A DNA stretch of 64,000 nt from Aeoliella sp052161615 (GTDB taxonomy: Bacteria; Planctomycetota; Planctomycetia; Pirellulales; Lacipirellulaceae): contig NZ_CP197417.1 of NCBI RefSeq assembly GCF_052161615.1, positions 1,302,001-1,366,000 on the forward strand, in the 5' to 3' direction. The position numbers were made by a program, and so were the translations under genes. Shown here in pieces: positions 52,701 through 60,230 of this stretch. The notes beneath the pieces were generated by a model that was not told the origin of the DNA, did no database searches, and saw only the letters and a list, made by a program, of their open reading frames with translations. Numbering within the stretch: the stretch's first letter is position 1; every line of letters begins with the position of its first letter.

Positions 52701-53032
52701 TCGGATTCTACGCGTCCGCTATCCCACAGGTCGCCACGATCTTCAGCGAGTTTTTCGGGCGAACTCGCGACCAGAATGCGATAGGCGGTCTGCATAGCAC
52801 CCCGACGATCAGAAGCAACAATCCAACTAAGTTCGGGTTGTTCCACTCCGATGCCCAGCGGATCGACGAGGTAATTGCAACGCAGTCTTTGTGCAGAGAG
52901 CGCGGCATTGCTATTGCTTTCGGCCAATATCTCGGACGCGAATAGAGCGGCGGCAACCACCAGGGCGATAGTTTTCAGGCCCACATGAACACGGGTCCAA
53001 CCGATCGAGAAGTCGCGAATGATTTTGAACAT
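49763..53032 (-). CDS. Alpha-L-rhamnosidase, GH78 family
   Basis: A 1089-residue exported enzyme from the ATG at 53032 (GGAG upstream); the frame is open to 53200 without a signal peptide. A signal peptide (TIALVVAAALFASEILA) precedes the N-terminal Fn3-like domain (LRCNYLVDPLGIGVEQPELSW, TAYRILVASS), two beta-sandwich domains, and an (alpha/alpha)6 catalytic barrel. The active-site motif DCPQRDERLGWTGDAQ (about 50995-51040) holds the general acid, and TSIWEHWDGWTP (about 50205-50240) the second carboxylate. It releases terminal alpha-L-rhamnose. It is divergent from a second GH78-like gene over a 658-base spacer that carries candidate operators. Confidence 0.95.
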   Translation of the reverse strand: MFKIIRDFSIGWTRVHVGLKTIALVVAAALFASEILAESNSNAALSAQRLRCNYLVDPLGIGVEQPELSWIVASDRRGAMQTAYRILVASSPEKLAEDRGDLWDSGRVESDETIRAPYEGRPLRDREQVYWKVQVWDDRGTPSSWSEQATWSAGLLSDTSWKAKWIGGATGSAENPLVDLEGADWIWTKQEDRDNGERVFFTKWTLPEDVNIASAWLTAVGGEIVSVFLNGHEVTQTMFRDEPLSVDVRSQLNPGNNQVSMMVRQNNEGPPGACVKLVVQPKSGTPLIFTTNGEWKFARQTKATDPKLWTSKDNENVWVAGRYGDAPWGHLRTTRLATEPPHYLRDDFSIKSGVRRATLSVTALGWADVYVNGERVSDDLFGSGWTEYKKRAYYRTYDVTSMLTPGDNAWGAILADGWYSGHIGWRGLRAHWGEHPRLKAQIDVEYEDGTVETITSNEGWRRSLGPTTVADILMGEEYDARKELGKWSSAGYDDSSWKPVFADCEVDPVLEAHPAPPVVVFKEWQTDKITEPKPGVYVFDFGQNFAGVCRLAVRGKPGQRIQLRFAERLNEDGTIYTTNLRTARAIDYYTCKGDGIEVWQPRQTFHGFQYAEVTGVDERPTADMLTAVAYTSDLDETGEFHCSDDQLNKLVSNILWTQRANFIEVPTDCPQRDERLGWTGDAQFYVTSACLNADVQSFFRKWMIDVVDAQREDGQYPCVAPLCVTNADGGPGYADAGVICPWTMYQVYGDKTLLKKLYPSMQKFIEFCENRSQPGGIAPESFHCFGDWLNVEDETPKDLVYTAYFGLSTQLMAKIARELGYEQDAASYDKLFAEIQQGFTNKYVDENGRIECNSQCAYVLALSFDLVPKELRPKVEQHLLTRIQERDWHMSTGFVGTRDLMPTLASINRNDAAYAILQQNSYPGWVFSVTQGATSIWEHWDGWTPQTGFEDAHMNSFSHYAFGSVYAWMVENIGGIRSGAPAYRQVVIAPQPGGTVTAARTSYDSIRGPISTDWTISDGQMHLVAQTPANTTTLFRLPTDDASAIKVDDKPLASLKVQSRATDGWVEFELPSGRYMFDFPARIATIPAK

Positions 53033-53690
53033 GAAATGACACTCCGCTTGTGTGAACTCTGGAAACCGCAGGCATGCCGTTAGTGGCAAAGGTGAGCGAC
53101 GGACCCAACTCCGCAAGTGCGTATTCAACCATTTAAGTTCGCAGTGCGTGGTTCTGTGGGATGGCACCGGAAAAGTGATGAAAGCAAAGAACGCAAGCAT
53201 CTGGGACGAACGAACAGACCAGCTAACGAACGAATAGTGACTTGCACCAACCCCCAGTTAGCAGGGTGGGTCTGGCAGTCTTGTCAATTTTTACCATCGC
53301 ACAATGGGTCCCATTGCGCCTATGTAAAATCGCTCAAAACTTATATCCGTTTGCGTACACTGATCTCCATGGTCACGACCGGCCCCTTCGAGAGTTGTCC
53401 TGCGCGGGCAGGGGTGTAGCAAGCCCTTGTTTAGAATGGTTAGGTGACTTTGTGGATACCTTTGTGACGAAATGTTGCATGGACAGAGTTGCCGTCCGTA
53501 GCGAAGATCGTGAGTAAGGTTAGCTTTTAGTTCATTTGGTTCCGGCGAGTGCCTGGCTCCTACTCTGCTATAACTCATGGAGTAATTGGCTGTCGCGACG
53601 AGCGATCCTTTCGAGGATCGATCTTTTGCGTCAAGAGTTCTCTGGGCAAATCGCTCTCGCCTTATCCCCATCTCCGTACGAAAGCGATCA
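53033..53690. promoter_or_regulatory. Divergent promoter region between two rhamnosidase genes
   Basis: The spacer drives a GH78 gene leftward and a GH78-like gene rightward. It holds a near-perfect palindrome CAATGGG-T-CCCATTG (53302-53316) and, 25 bases further, the 13-mer TATATCCGTTTGC (53342-53354), which is also found 50 bases before the XylR-type regulator gene (33532-33544). Both are candidate operators. No clear -35/-10 pair was identified and no open frame in the spacer looks coding. Confidence 0.45.
53302..53316. promoter_or_regulatory. Candidate operator palindrome
   Basis: Seven-base arms CAATGGG and CCCATTG flank a single central T, a symmetry expected for a dimeric regulator. 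It sits 270 bases from one rhamnosidase start and 375 bases from the other. Binding protein unknown. Confidence 0.35.
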
Positions 53691-56084
53691 ATGCATCCAT
53701 CACTTCTCCTTACCGTTTTTCTTAGAGGTGGATGGTTCAGTGTTGTGCTCTGGTCCCTCGCGGCCTGTTTGGACCGAAACGCCGTTGCTTCCGAGCCGCC
53801 ATACATGTGGCTGCCTGGCGTAGCCGCTGGAGATAAGGACTATCATGTCGCCTTTCGCGGAGAGTTCGAGCTACACTCCGATCAGCCTGTTTGCTTAAAG
53901 GTATTTGGCGCTTCCTGGTTCGTTGGCTGGCTCGACGGTGAGTATTTGTGCGAAGGTCCCGCTCGTTTCACCGCCGCGTGTCCGGAGTATCAAAGCTACA
54001 CGCGAACCCTCAAGAAGGGAAAACATACGATTGCATTCCAGGTCACTCACACCGGAGAGGTGACTCGCATGCTGAAAGATGTGGCACCACTCGTGTATTG
54101 TGTGGTGGAATCGCAGTCCAGCGAGATCCCCGTCGCGTGGAAGTGCATGCTACTGGATGGTTACTCGTCACAGCTTGCAAGAGTCAACAAGCAACTTGGA
54201 TGGGTTGAATGGTGTGACACCCGAAGAATCCCCGTGTGGCAGTCGCCAGATTTCGACGACTCGGCGTGGGTCACGCCTGAGCGAGTTGATCGCACGCTAG
54301 GGCCGCTTAGACCTCTGAGCACCCGTAACACCCAATCCATCACGCAAGTAGTCACGCCTAGTGATGCTGGGAACTTGGTCGAGATGTTCGGGTATGAGAA
54401 GGATAATCCAGCCGCCCAGTTCTTTCTACGAGAGCTGAATCCGCAGTCGGTAGCCACGCCGCTCCCGCCGCAAGGCGTGTGGCGTCGTTACGACCTGGGA
54501 CGCGTGCGACTGATGCGACCGCGCTTCGAAATCGACCTTCCCCCTGGTGCGGTGGTGGAGTTTGCTTACAGCGAGTCGCTCTATCATGGACGGGTCTCGC
54601 CTTGGATTGCCCTTTCCTCAAGCGACTCCTGCAACCTTGACCACTTCGTTGCCCGTGGTGGACCGCAAGAGTTCTTTCCGCTTGCCCCTAAAGGTGGGCG
54701 GTTCATGGAGGTGCACGTGCTGGCACCGCCCGAGAGGGTGAACTTCATTCGGGAGGAAATTGTCGAACGCATCTACTTTGGAGAGCCGGAGGGGTCCTTT
54801 AATTCTGATGATGAGCTGCTTAATCAGGTGTGGTCGACGGGAGTTGCCACGCTTCGTGCATGCTCAGAGGACGCTCTGACCGACAATCCCACGCGGGAAC
54901 GGGGACAGTGGACGGGCGATGTTGTCAGTGTGGGGCTCGACCTTACGGCAGTAGGGTACTCGGATCTCTCACTATTGCGACGTGCCCTTACCCAAAGTGC
55001 AGCGTGCGCCGACGAACAGGGAATGGTAGCTGCTGTGTGTCCTGGTACCACCTACTACATCCCGACGTTCGCAGCGCAGTGGACCGTTGCTTGTGTGCAC
55101 TATTGGGAGTTAACTGGCGATCGAAAAATCCTTGAAGAGTTGCTTCCGGCCGCCAAAAGAAACGTTGCTGCTTTCAAGGCGAATTGTACTGCGGATGGCC
55201 TCGTGTTCGCCCCGCGTGATGCACTCATAGGTGCTTTTGTGGACTGGGGGTATGTTCCCAGCCCTGGCGTCTCGGATATGGGAACCAATTTGCAGTACTT
55301 GGCCTGCTTGCGGGCCATGGTGCGATGGTGCAACGCCCTTAACGATGACGACACGTCCTATTACGAAGGTCTTGCACGCCATATGGAGACGATCGTACGC
55401 CGCTACTTCGAGCAAGAGCTTTCGGGCTCAACAGATGCCTGGCAACGAATAGGCTACCATCGCGCGGCGTTTGGTCTGAAGCTCGGGCTGTTCGATGAGC
55501 AAGAAGAGCGTGATTGCGTCGAGTACTTGAAGCAGCACATGTTAAGCTGCTTTCCTAACAACGCCACTGCCCCACGCCTAAGCAATCCCGAGGTTGGCGA
55601 TACGCAGCTTGTCACGCCCTACTTCGCACACTTTGTGTTGCCAGAGTTGATTTGCCGAGGCGAGTTTGAGTTCGTGCTCGACCAGTACCGTAAATGCTGG
55701 GGATGGTCGCTAGGCGATGGGCGAACAACTTGGCTTGAAGTGTTCGACCCTAGATGGAGCCACTGCCATCAGTGGGCCGGTTCGCCAACTTGGCAGTTGA
55801 GTCGCTATGTACTAGGAGTTACGCCGAGGTTCGATCTCGGCGAACGTCACTACGAATACTCTCTGGTCCCTTGCTCCCTGCAGCGGGCTTCGGGCACCGT
55901 TCCTCTGCCAGATGGCAGTGGGGTTCTGCAGATTGAGTGGGAAACCAGAGAGGGGAAGCGAAGCTATCGCCTCAAAACTCCTGTGCCGATCACCCTCCAT
56001 CTTCCGCCATCTGCTACAAGCATCGCGCCGCGGGTCGTCAAGATCGACGACATCTGGGAGCACGACTTCCCAGTAGAAGAGTGA
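53691..56084 (+). CDS. GH78-like alpha-L-rhamnosidase family protein (divergent active-site motif)
   Basis: A 797-residue protein from the ATG at 53691; the frame opens at 53586 but the signal peptide (LLLTVFLRGGWFSVVLWSLAA) favours the inner start. The body has N-terminal beta domains, then an (alpha/alpha)6 barrel. The motif that corresponds to DCPQRDERLGWTGD reads DNPTRERGQWTGD (about 54882-54925), retaining the Glu and the final Asp but changing the flanks. The second carboxylate region is TTWLEVFDPRWSHCHQWAGS, followed by a C-terminal sandwich. It probably acts on rhamnose or a related sugar with altered specificity. It diverges from the classical GH78 gene. Confidence 0.82.
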   Translation: MHPSLLLTVFLRGGWFSVVLWSLAACLDRNAVASEPPYMWLPGVAAGDKDYHVAFRGEFELHSDQPVCLKVFGASWFVGWLDGEYLCEGPARFTAACPEYQSYTRTLKKGKHTIAFQVTHTGEVTRMLKDVAPLVYCVVESQSSEIPVAWKCMLLDGYSSQLARVNKQLGWVEWCDTRRIPVWQSPDFDDSAWVTPERVDRTLGPLRPLSTRNTQSITQVVTPSDAGNLVEMFGYEKDNPAAQFFLRELNPQSVATPLPPQGVWRRYDLGRVRLMRPRFEIDLPPGAVVEFAYSESLYHGRVSPWIALSSSDSCNLDHFVARGGPQEFFPLAPKGGRFMEVHVLAPPERVNFIREEIVERIYFGEPEGSFNSDDELLNQVWSTGVATLRACSEDALTDNPTRERGQWTGDVVSVGLDLTAVGYSDLSLLRRALTQSAACADEQGMVAAVCPGTTYYIPTFAAQWTVACVHYWELTGDRKILEELLPAAKRNVAAFKANCTADGLVFAPRDALIGAFVDWGYVPSPGVSDMGTNLQYLACLRAMVRWCNALNDDDTSYYEGLARHMETIVRRYFEQELSGSTDAWQRIGYHRAAFGLKLGLFDEQEERDCVEYLKQHMLSCFPNNATAPRLSNPEVGDTQLVTPYFAHFVLPELICRGEFEFVLDQYRKCWGWSLGDGRTTWLEVFDPRWSHCHQWAGSPTWQLSRYVLGVTPRFDLGERHYEYSLVPCSLQRASGTVPLPDGSGVLQIEWETREGKRSYRLKTPVPITLHLPPSATSIAPRVVKIDDIWEHDFPVEE

Positions 56085-56288
56085 GCTGTCGGACGTAGGG
56101 TCGCTCGTGCAGATGGTATTTCGCCGGTAGCAAATGACTTAATTCGATACAGTTTTGCCGATGGGTTGAATGTACGCGCGGGGCAGGAGTTGCCATGCTA
56201 GATCGAGCGGGGAGTATGTGTCTGGCGCGCCAGACTCGCGGAGGCCCACGGCCTGCTTGTCGTGAACGGTGGAAATGTAAGGTGTAGT

Positions 56289-57248
56289 ATGATTGTCGTG
56301 GAAGCGAAGCGACACTTCGACGAGCTGGGTTTCGTGGTCTTCGAGGGCGTGTTGGATCCGCTGCGCGACCTCCAACCGGTGATCGATGATTATGCGGCCC
56401 TGCTAGACCGACTCTCCAAGCAATGGGTGGCGGAAGGACGGCTAGGGTCGACCCATGCACATCTGCCATTTGTCGAAAGGCTCACCAGGATCATGGCGGA
56501 GTCTTCGATTAACGTAAGCCGCTACTTGGACATTTCGTTACCGGATTCTCAAGTGTATGTTGACGAGCCGATGCATCTGAGCGATCCGATTTTTCGGCTC
56601 CTTACCAATCCAAAACTGCTCGACATTGTGGAAGATTTCGTTGGACCCGAGATCCTTTCAAACCCGGTGCAGCACGTCCGAATTAAGCCACCTGAGAAGT
56701 CCGTGCAAGGTAAGTTCGAGCAGGACTTCCTGGTTCGGCGGACAGGTTGGCACCAAGATCAAGGTGTTATTCGAGCCGACGCGGACGATACGCCTATACT
56801 CACCGTGTGGATACCGATTTGCGATGCTACTGAGAATAATGGTTGCTTGGCCGTAATTCCGGGAAGCCATCGACGAGGCCTTGCTCATCACTGTCCTGGA
56901 GGTAATGGACTAACGATTCCCGAGCGACTACTCGAATCGCAGGCTATGCCACTTCCGATGAAGCCTGGGAGCATCCTTTGCCTACATCGACTCACCAAAC
57001 ACTCATCGCTTCCAAATAACAGCGATACCGTGCGATGGAGCTTCGACCTGCGATATCAACCGGACGGATTGCCGACAGGGCGAGACGAGTATCCCAGCTT
57101 TCTGGTTCGGAGCACGTCAAGACCTGAGGCGGTGGTCAGTGACTTCAACGAGTGGGTTCTACTTTGGCAATCGGCGAAGGAGCGCCTTTCGCACGCAGAC
57201 CGACAGGTCAAACATCGTTGGCCTCAAGACGCGCCGGTTTGCGCTTGA
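56289..57248 (+). CDS. Phytanoyl-CoA dioxygenase family (PhyH) Fe(II)/2-oxoglutarate oxygenase
   Basis: A 319-residue cytoplasmic protein from the ATG at 56289 (AAGGTG upstream); a GTG at 56262 is the alternative start. The iron-binding facial triad is visible as H155-x-D157 in GWHQDQG and H238 in LTKHSS, with the 2-oxoglutarate Arg in TVRWSFDLRY (R249). VWIPICDATENNGCLAVIPGSH is the typical PhyH strand. Members hydroxylate lipids, small metabolites or natural-product precursors; the substrate here is unknown. It sits between a GH78-like gene and a converging GH106 gene. Confidence 0.88.
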   Translation: MIVVEAKRHFDELGFVVFEGVLDPLRDLQPVIDDYAALLDRLSKQWVAEGRLGSTHAHLPFVERLTRIMAESSINVSRYLDISLPDSQVYVDEPMHLSDPIFRLLTNPKLLDIVEDFVGPEILSNPVQHVRIKPPEKSVQGKFEQDFLVRRTGWHQDQGVIRADADDTPILTVWIPICDATENNGCLAVIPGSHRRGLAHHCPGGNGLTIPERLLESQAMPLPMKPGSILCLHRLTKHSSLPNNSDTVRWSFDLRYQPDGLPTGRDEYPSFLVRSTSRPEAVVSDFNEWVLLWQSAKERLSHADRQVKHRWPQDAPVCA

Positions 57249-57267
57249 TAGCGACATGGACGTTGCG

Positions 57268-57304
57268 CGCCGCTCTCGATAGCTGTTCGCTGATTTGGGC
57301 GGCG
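57268..57304. terminator. Candidate hairpin between convergent PhyH and GH106 genes
   Basis: CGCCGC (57268-57273) can pair with GCGGCG (57299-57304) across 25 bases in the 56-base gap between the two stop codons. The stem is short and the loop long, so this is a weak call based mostly on position. Confidence 0.3.
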
Positions 57305-60187
57305 TTACTCGTTTGCTGGCAGCAAATCACTGGGGGCCACTTTGCGTTGTGCATGCAAAGTTACGGGTCCCACGAGCCCCGAAGGGATTGGCTTCCAACC
57401 GCTTGCGTCGAACGGTTGATACAGGATGTCCACAAAAAGGAACTTCTTCCAGTCGACGCGCCGTCGATCCAGCTCCGCCACCCGGTTTGCCGGCAAGTTC
57501 GCCACTTCGATTTCAAGCAAGTTGGACCCGGCGCGAACCGCAGAAGTTATATCAGCTTGATATGGTGCGATAATCAACTGACTGACAAGTTTGCCATTGA
57601 GTCGCACAGTTGCTGAGTGGTAGACGTCACCGAGATCGAGCATCCAGCGTTCTGCCGCTGGATCTCTAACCTCAAACGAAGTCGTGTAGCGAGCAACGCC
57701 CGAGAAGGACTGGAGCGTGCCGCTGTTATCTTTCCATTGTGTCCAATCGATCAACTCGCTTCGTGTGACATCCTCGGGCAGAGTTGGCCCGCCCTCAAGG
57801 AATTCAATCTTCCAGGGTCCTTCTAGCGGCCTTGATCCTACCTCCCGCACATACTCCCAATCTGCATAGGTACTCGGTTCATCGGTTACCCTTACAATCA
57901 AGGAGCTAAGGAGATTCATCTGTACAAAGAACTCCAGCTTTCCGTTGTGCAATCGCGTGGTTGCCCGCCCTACTTTGGCAGTGGCCGGGTCGAATAATAC
58001 GATGTGCTCACCTACCGCTGTTACGGGTACCCACGTCTCAAGTCGATTGCCTGAGCGATTCAAGATAAAGTAGAAACTGCCGGCGGCGTCTTTTCGGCGG
58101 ATGAACTGAAGCCCCATATCGACCATCGATTCGCGCCGCCCACCTGCCTGATCAACCATTGATTCGAGGGTCGTCCCCATAATCACACGCCCAGAGGGAA
58201 GAGGTTCGGCTCGTGACGCCGGCGCCTTGTGTAGCGTGCGGATCTCGCGCATAGCTTCTAGCAAGCTGGCCTGGCGGCGTTCGCGGTCTCCTAGGCCGGG
58301 AACCGCAGAGGCGGGAGAGTCTCCGAGGATGACAGTCGCCCCTTCGTCGACCAGTCTCAAGAGGTGATGAGCAGTACGGTCCGGCATCACCTTACAGGAG
58401 GGGATAAGGATTGCGCGATACTGTGTGCCTGCACTGGTGAGTTTGCCATCGGTGACGGTCAATGTTCCGATTTGTCGGTCGGAGATGCAGTCAAAGGTGT
58501 AACCTCGATTTACCAATTGGCGGGCAGCGGCTGAAAAGCCAGGCATCAATTCATCGATCCAATGGTGAGCATGATGGACCCCCGTGTATTGAAGAAGATC
58601 ACGCTCGCCTTTGTCGGTTACCCAGACATCGTAGATGGGCAGGTATACAAGCAGGTCGTTGTCAGGCTGGCCTGATTGTAGCCATGCTTGGCAACGCGCT
58701 ATGTAATTGCACAGCGCCGGCATGTCGCGCCAAGCCGGCATGTAGGGGCCAATGTTCGTAGATGCGTACCACAACCAGCCTGGCCACTCTACGTCGGCAG
58801 GAGAGTAGGCCGCGCCATGAAAGAAAATGTGGTTCACGCCCATCAGGAACATTTGATCGGCCTGCGCCTTCATGTGCCCTAAGGGAATCTTAAAGTGGTC
58901 GCCAAGCCAGGTGCAGGTCTCACTGCTGCACCGCTGTCGCCCGGCGACGTGTGCGGCTGACGAGGCCAACTTGCAAGCCAGCACGTCGGGGGGGCCCCCA
59001 ACTCCTTTCGGCACTCCCTCCACAGGTTCGAGGCCTAAAACGTCAAGCCAGCCCGTGCCAAACACTTCGGTCTCGGGCATATCAGCAAGCGCGTATAGGT
59101 CCAGCGGATTGCCGGGCGAACCATGTGCCTCGTTGCGTATCTTCATTCCCCGCTGATGGGCCCAATCGACCCAAGTCGTGGTGAAATCGTCGTGGATCAG
59201 ATCGGCGATTGTCTCCCGATAGTCGGATCGTACCAGCCTTGCGACATCCGACGTGTCGCTGATCGATAGCTGGTGCAGATGCCGGCGTAAGTCGTACCCC
59301 CGCCGACGCTGGAACTCATCGAAAAGGTGTGGCGTCCAGTTCGCTCCCCAGTTTTCGTAGGAGTCGTTGTACATGCTGCGTACACGGACGTCGCCGGACT
59401 CTTGGAAAGCCTGATCAAAGTGCCGCAGATACTGCTGGATTGCCGGCTTGCTAAAATGGTCGAGAGTGGGGCCCTCGCCACCTGGCGCAGCTCGCTCAAC
59501 GGGCAACCCGGTCGGAGTTTGGAAGAGTGCGGTTAGCTTCCATCCGGCGTCCGGTGCTGTCCACTTGAGGGTGCCGTTCGAATCCACTTCGTCGGTTAGC
59601 TCTAGGGCGTCTCCTTCCGGACCGTAGGCCATGAGGACTACCAGCGAACAATCCGCAAACCCCTTCGCCTGCGGGCGAATTGATTCCCCAATCGGCACGC
59701 CAACTGGCGGAGAAAAGTCTTGCAGAGTGAAGCGGGCCGCAACGTGTTGCGGCTCTACCCACGGACCGCCAAACGGCCAGCCCGTGCCGGTGGTAATGTC
59801 GACGCCCATATCCAATCGATTGGCCTCGTCGACACAATGTGATAACAGCTCCATCCAACGAGGGGAGAGGAATGGAACGTATCTCTCCTCGACACCCTGA
59901 ACCCCGTATACCGGAATAACGTGAACGCCACCAAGTCCCGCCTTGTGGTACTGTTCAAGGTGGCTTGTTATCCCCGCCTCATCGACGGCTCCCCCCATCC
60001 AATACCAGTAAGTCCATGGTTTGGAATCTGACTCGATACGTGGCCAAACGTCACGACCCGACTGCGAAGTAGCGGAAGACACCGGCTCCGCAGCCATGGT
60101 GTGCGGTGATTGGCAGACGCAAGTCAGGCTCACGAATATCGAGAGTAAGGTGCGCGGCGTGGAACTGAAGAGATGATGTTGCACCAT
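57305..60187 (-). CDS. Alpha-L-rhamnosidase, GH106 family
   Basis: A 960-residue exported enzyme from the ATG at 60187; the frame extends to 60298 across the preceding gene's end, which is unlikely to be used. A signal peptide (TLLSIFVSLTCVCQSPHTMA) is followed by the GH106 barrel: KPWTYWYWMGGAVDEAGITS, YHKAGLGGVHVIPVYGVQG, MGVDITTGTGWPFGGPWV and MYNDSYENWGANWTPHLFDE. C-terminal beta-sandwich domains follow (GVARYTTSFEV, WMLDLGDVYHSATVRLNGK). GH106 enzymes remove alpha-L-rhamnose, notably from rhamnogalacturonan and ulvan. The upstream beta-helix gene ends 43 bases before it on the same strand, so the two are probably co-transcribed. Confidence 0.9.
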   Translation of the reverse strand: MVQHHLFSSTPRTLLSIFVSLTCVCQSPHTMAAEPVSSATSQSGRDVWPRIESDSKPWTYWYWMGGAVDEAGITSHLEQYHKAGLGGVHVIPVYGVQGVEERYVPFLSPRWMELLSHCVDEANRLDMGVDITTGTGWPFGGPWVEPQHVAARFTLQDFSPPVGVPIGESIRPQAKGFADCSLVVLMAYGPEGDALELTDEVDSNGTLKWTAPDAGWKLTALFQTPTGLPVERAAPGGEGPTLDHFSKPAIQQYLRHFDQAFQESGDVRVRSMYNDSYENWGANWTPHLFDEFQRRRGYDLRRHLHQLSISDTSDVARLVRSDYRETIADLIHDDFTTTWVDWAHQRGMKIRNEAHGSPGNPLDLYALADMPETEVFGTGWLDVLGLEPVEGVPKGVGGPPDVLACKLASSAAHVAGRQRCSSETCTWLGDHFKIPLGHMKAQADQMFLMGVNHIFFHGAAYSPADVEWPGWLWYASTNIGPYMPAWRDMPALCNYIARCQAWLQSGQPDNDLLVYLPIYDVWVTDKGERDLLQYTGVHHAHHWIDELMPGFSAAARQLVNRGYTFDCISDRQIGTLTVTDGKLTSAGTQYRAILIPSCKVMPDRTAHHLLRLVDEGATVILGDSPASAVPGLGDRERRQASLLEAMREIRTLHKAPASRAEPLPSGRVIMGTTLESMVDQAGGRRESMVDMGLQFIRRKDAAGSFYFILNRSGNRLETWVPVTAVGEHIVLFDPATAKVGRATTRLHNGKLEFFVQMNLLSSLIVRVTDEPSTYADWEYVREVGSRPLEGPWKIEFLEGGPTLPEDVTRSELIDWTQWKDNSGTLQSFSGVARYTTSFEVRDPAAERWMLDLGDVYHSATVRLNGKLVSQLIIAPYQADITSAVRAGSNLLEIEVANLPANRVAELDRRRVDWKKFLFVDILYQPFDASGWKPIPSGLVGPVTLHAQRKVAPSDLLPANE

Positions 60188-60230
60188 ACGTTTTCTATCT
60201 CTAGCAATCGTTTGAGTTCCGCATCTGTAC

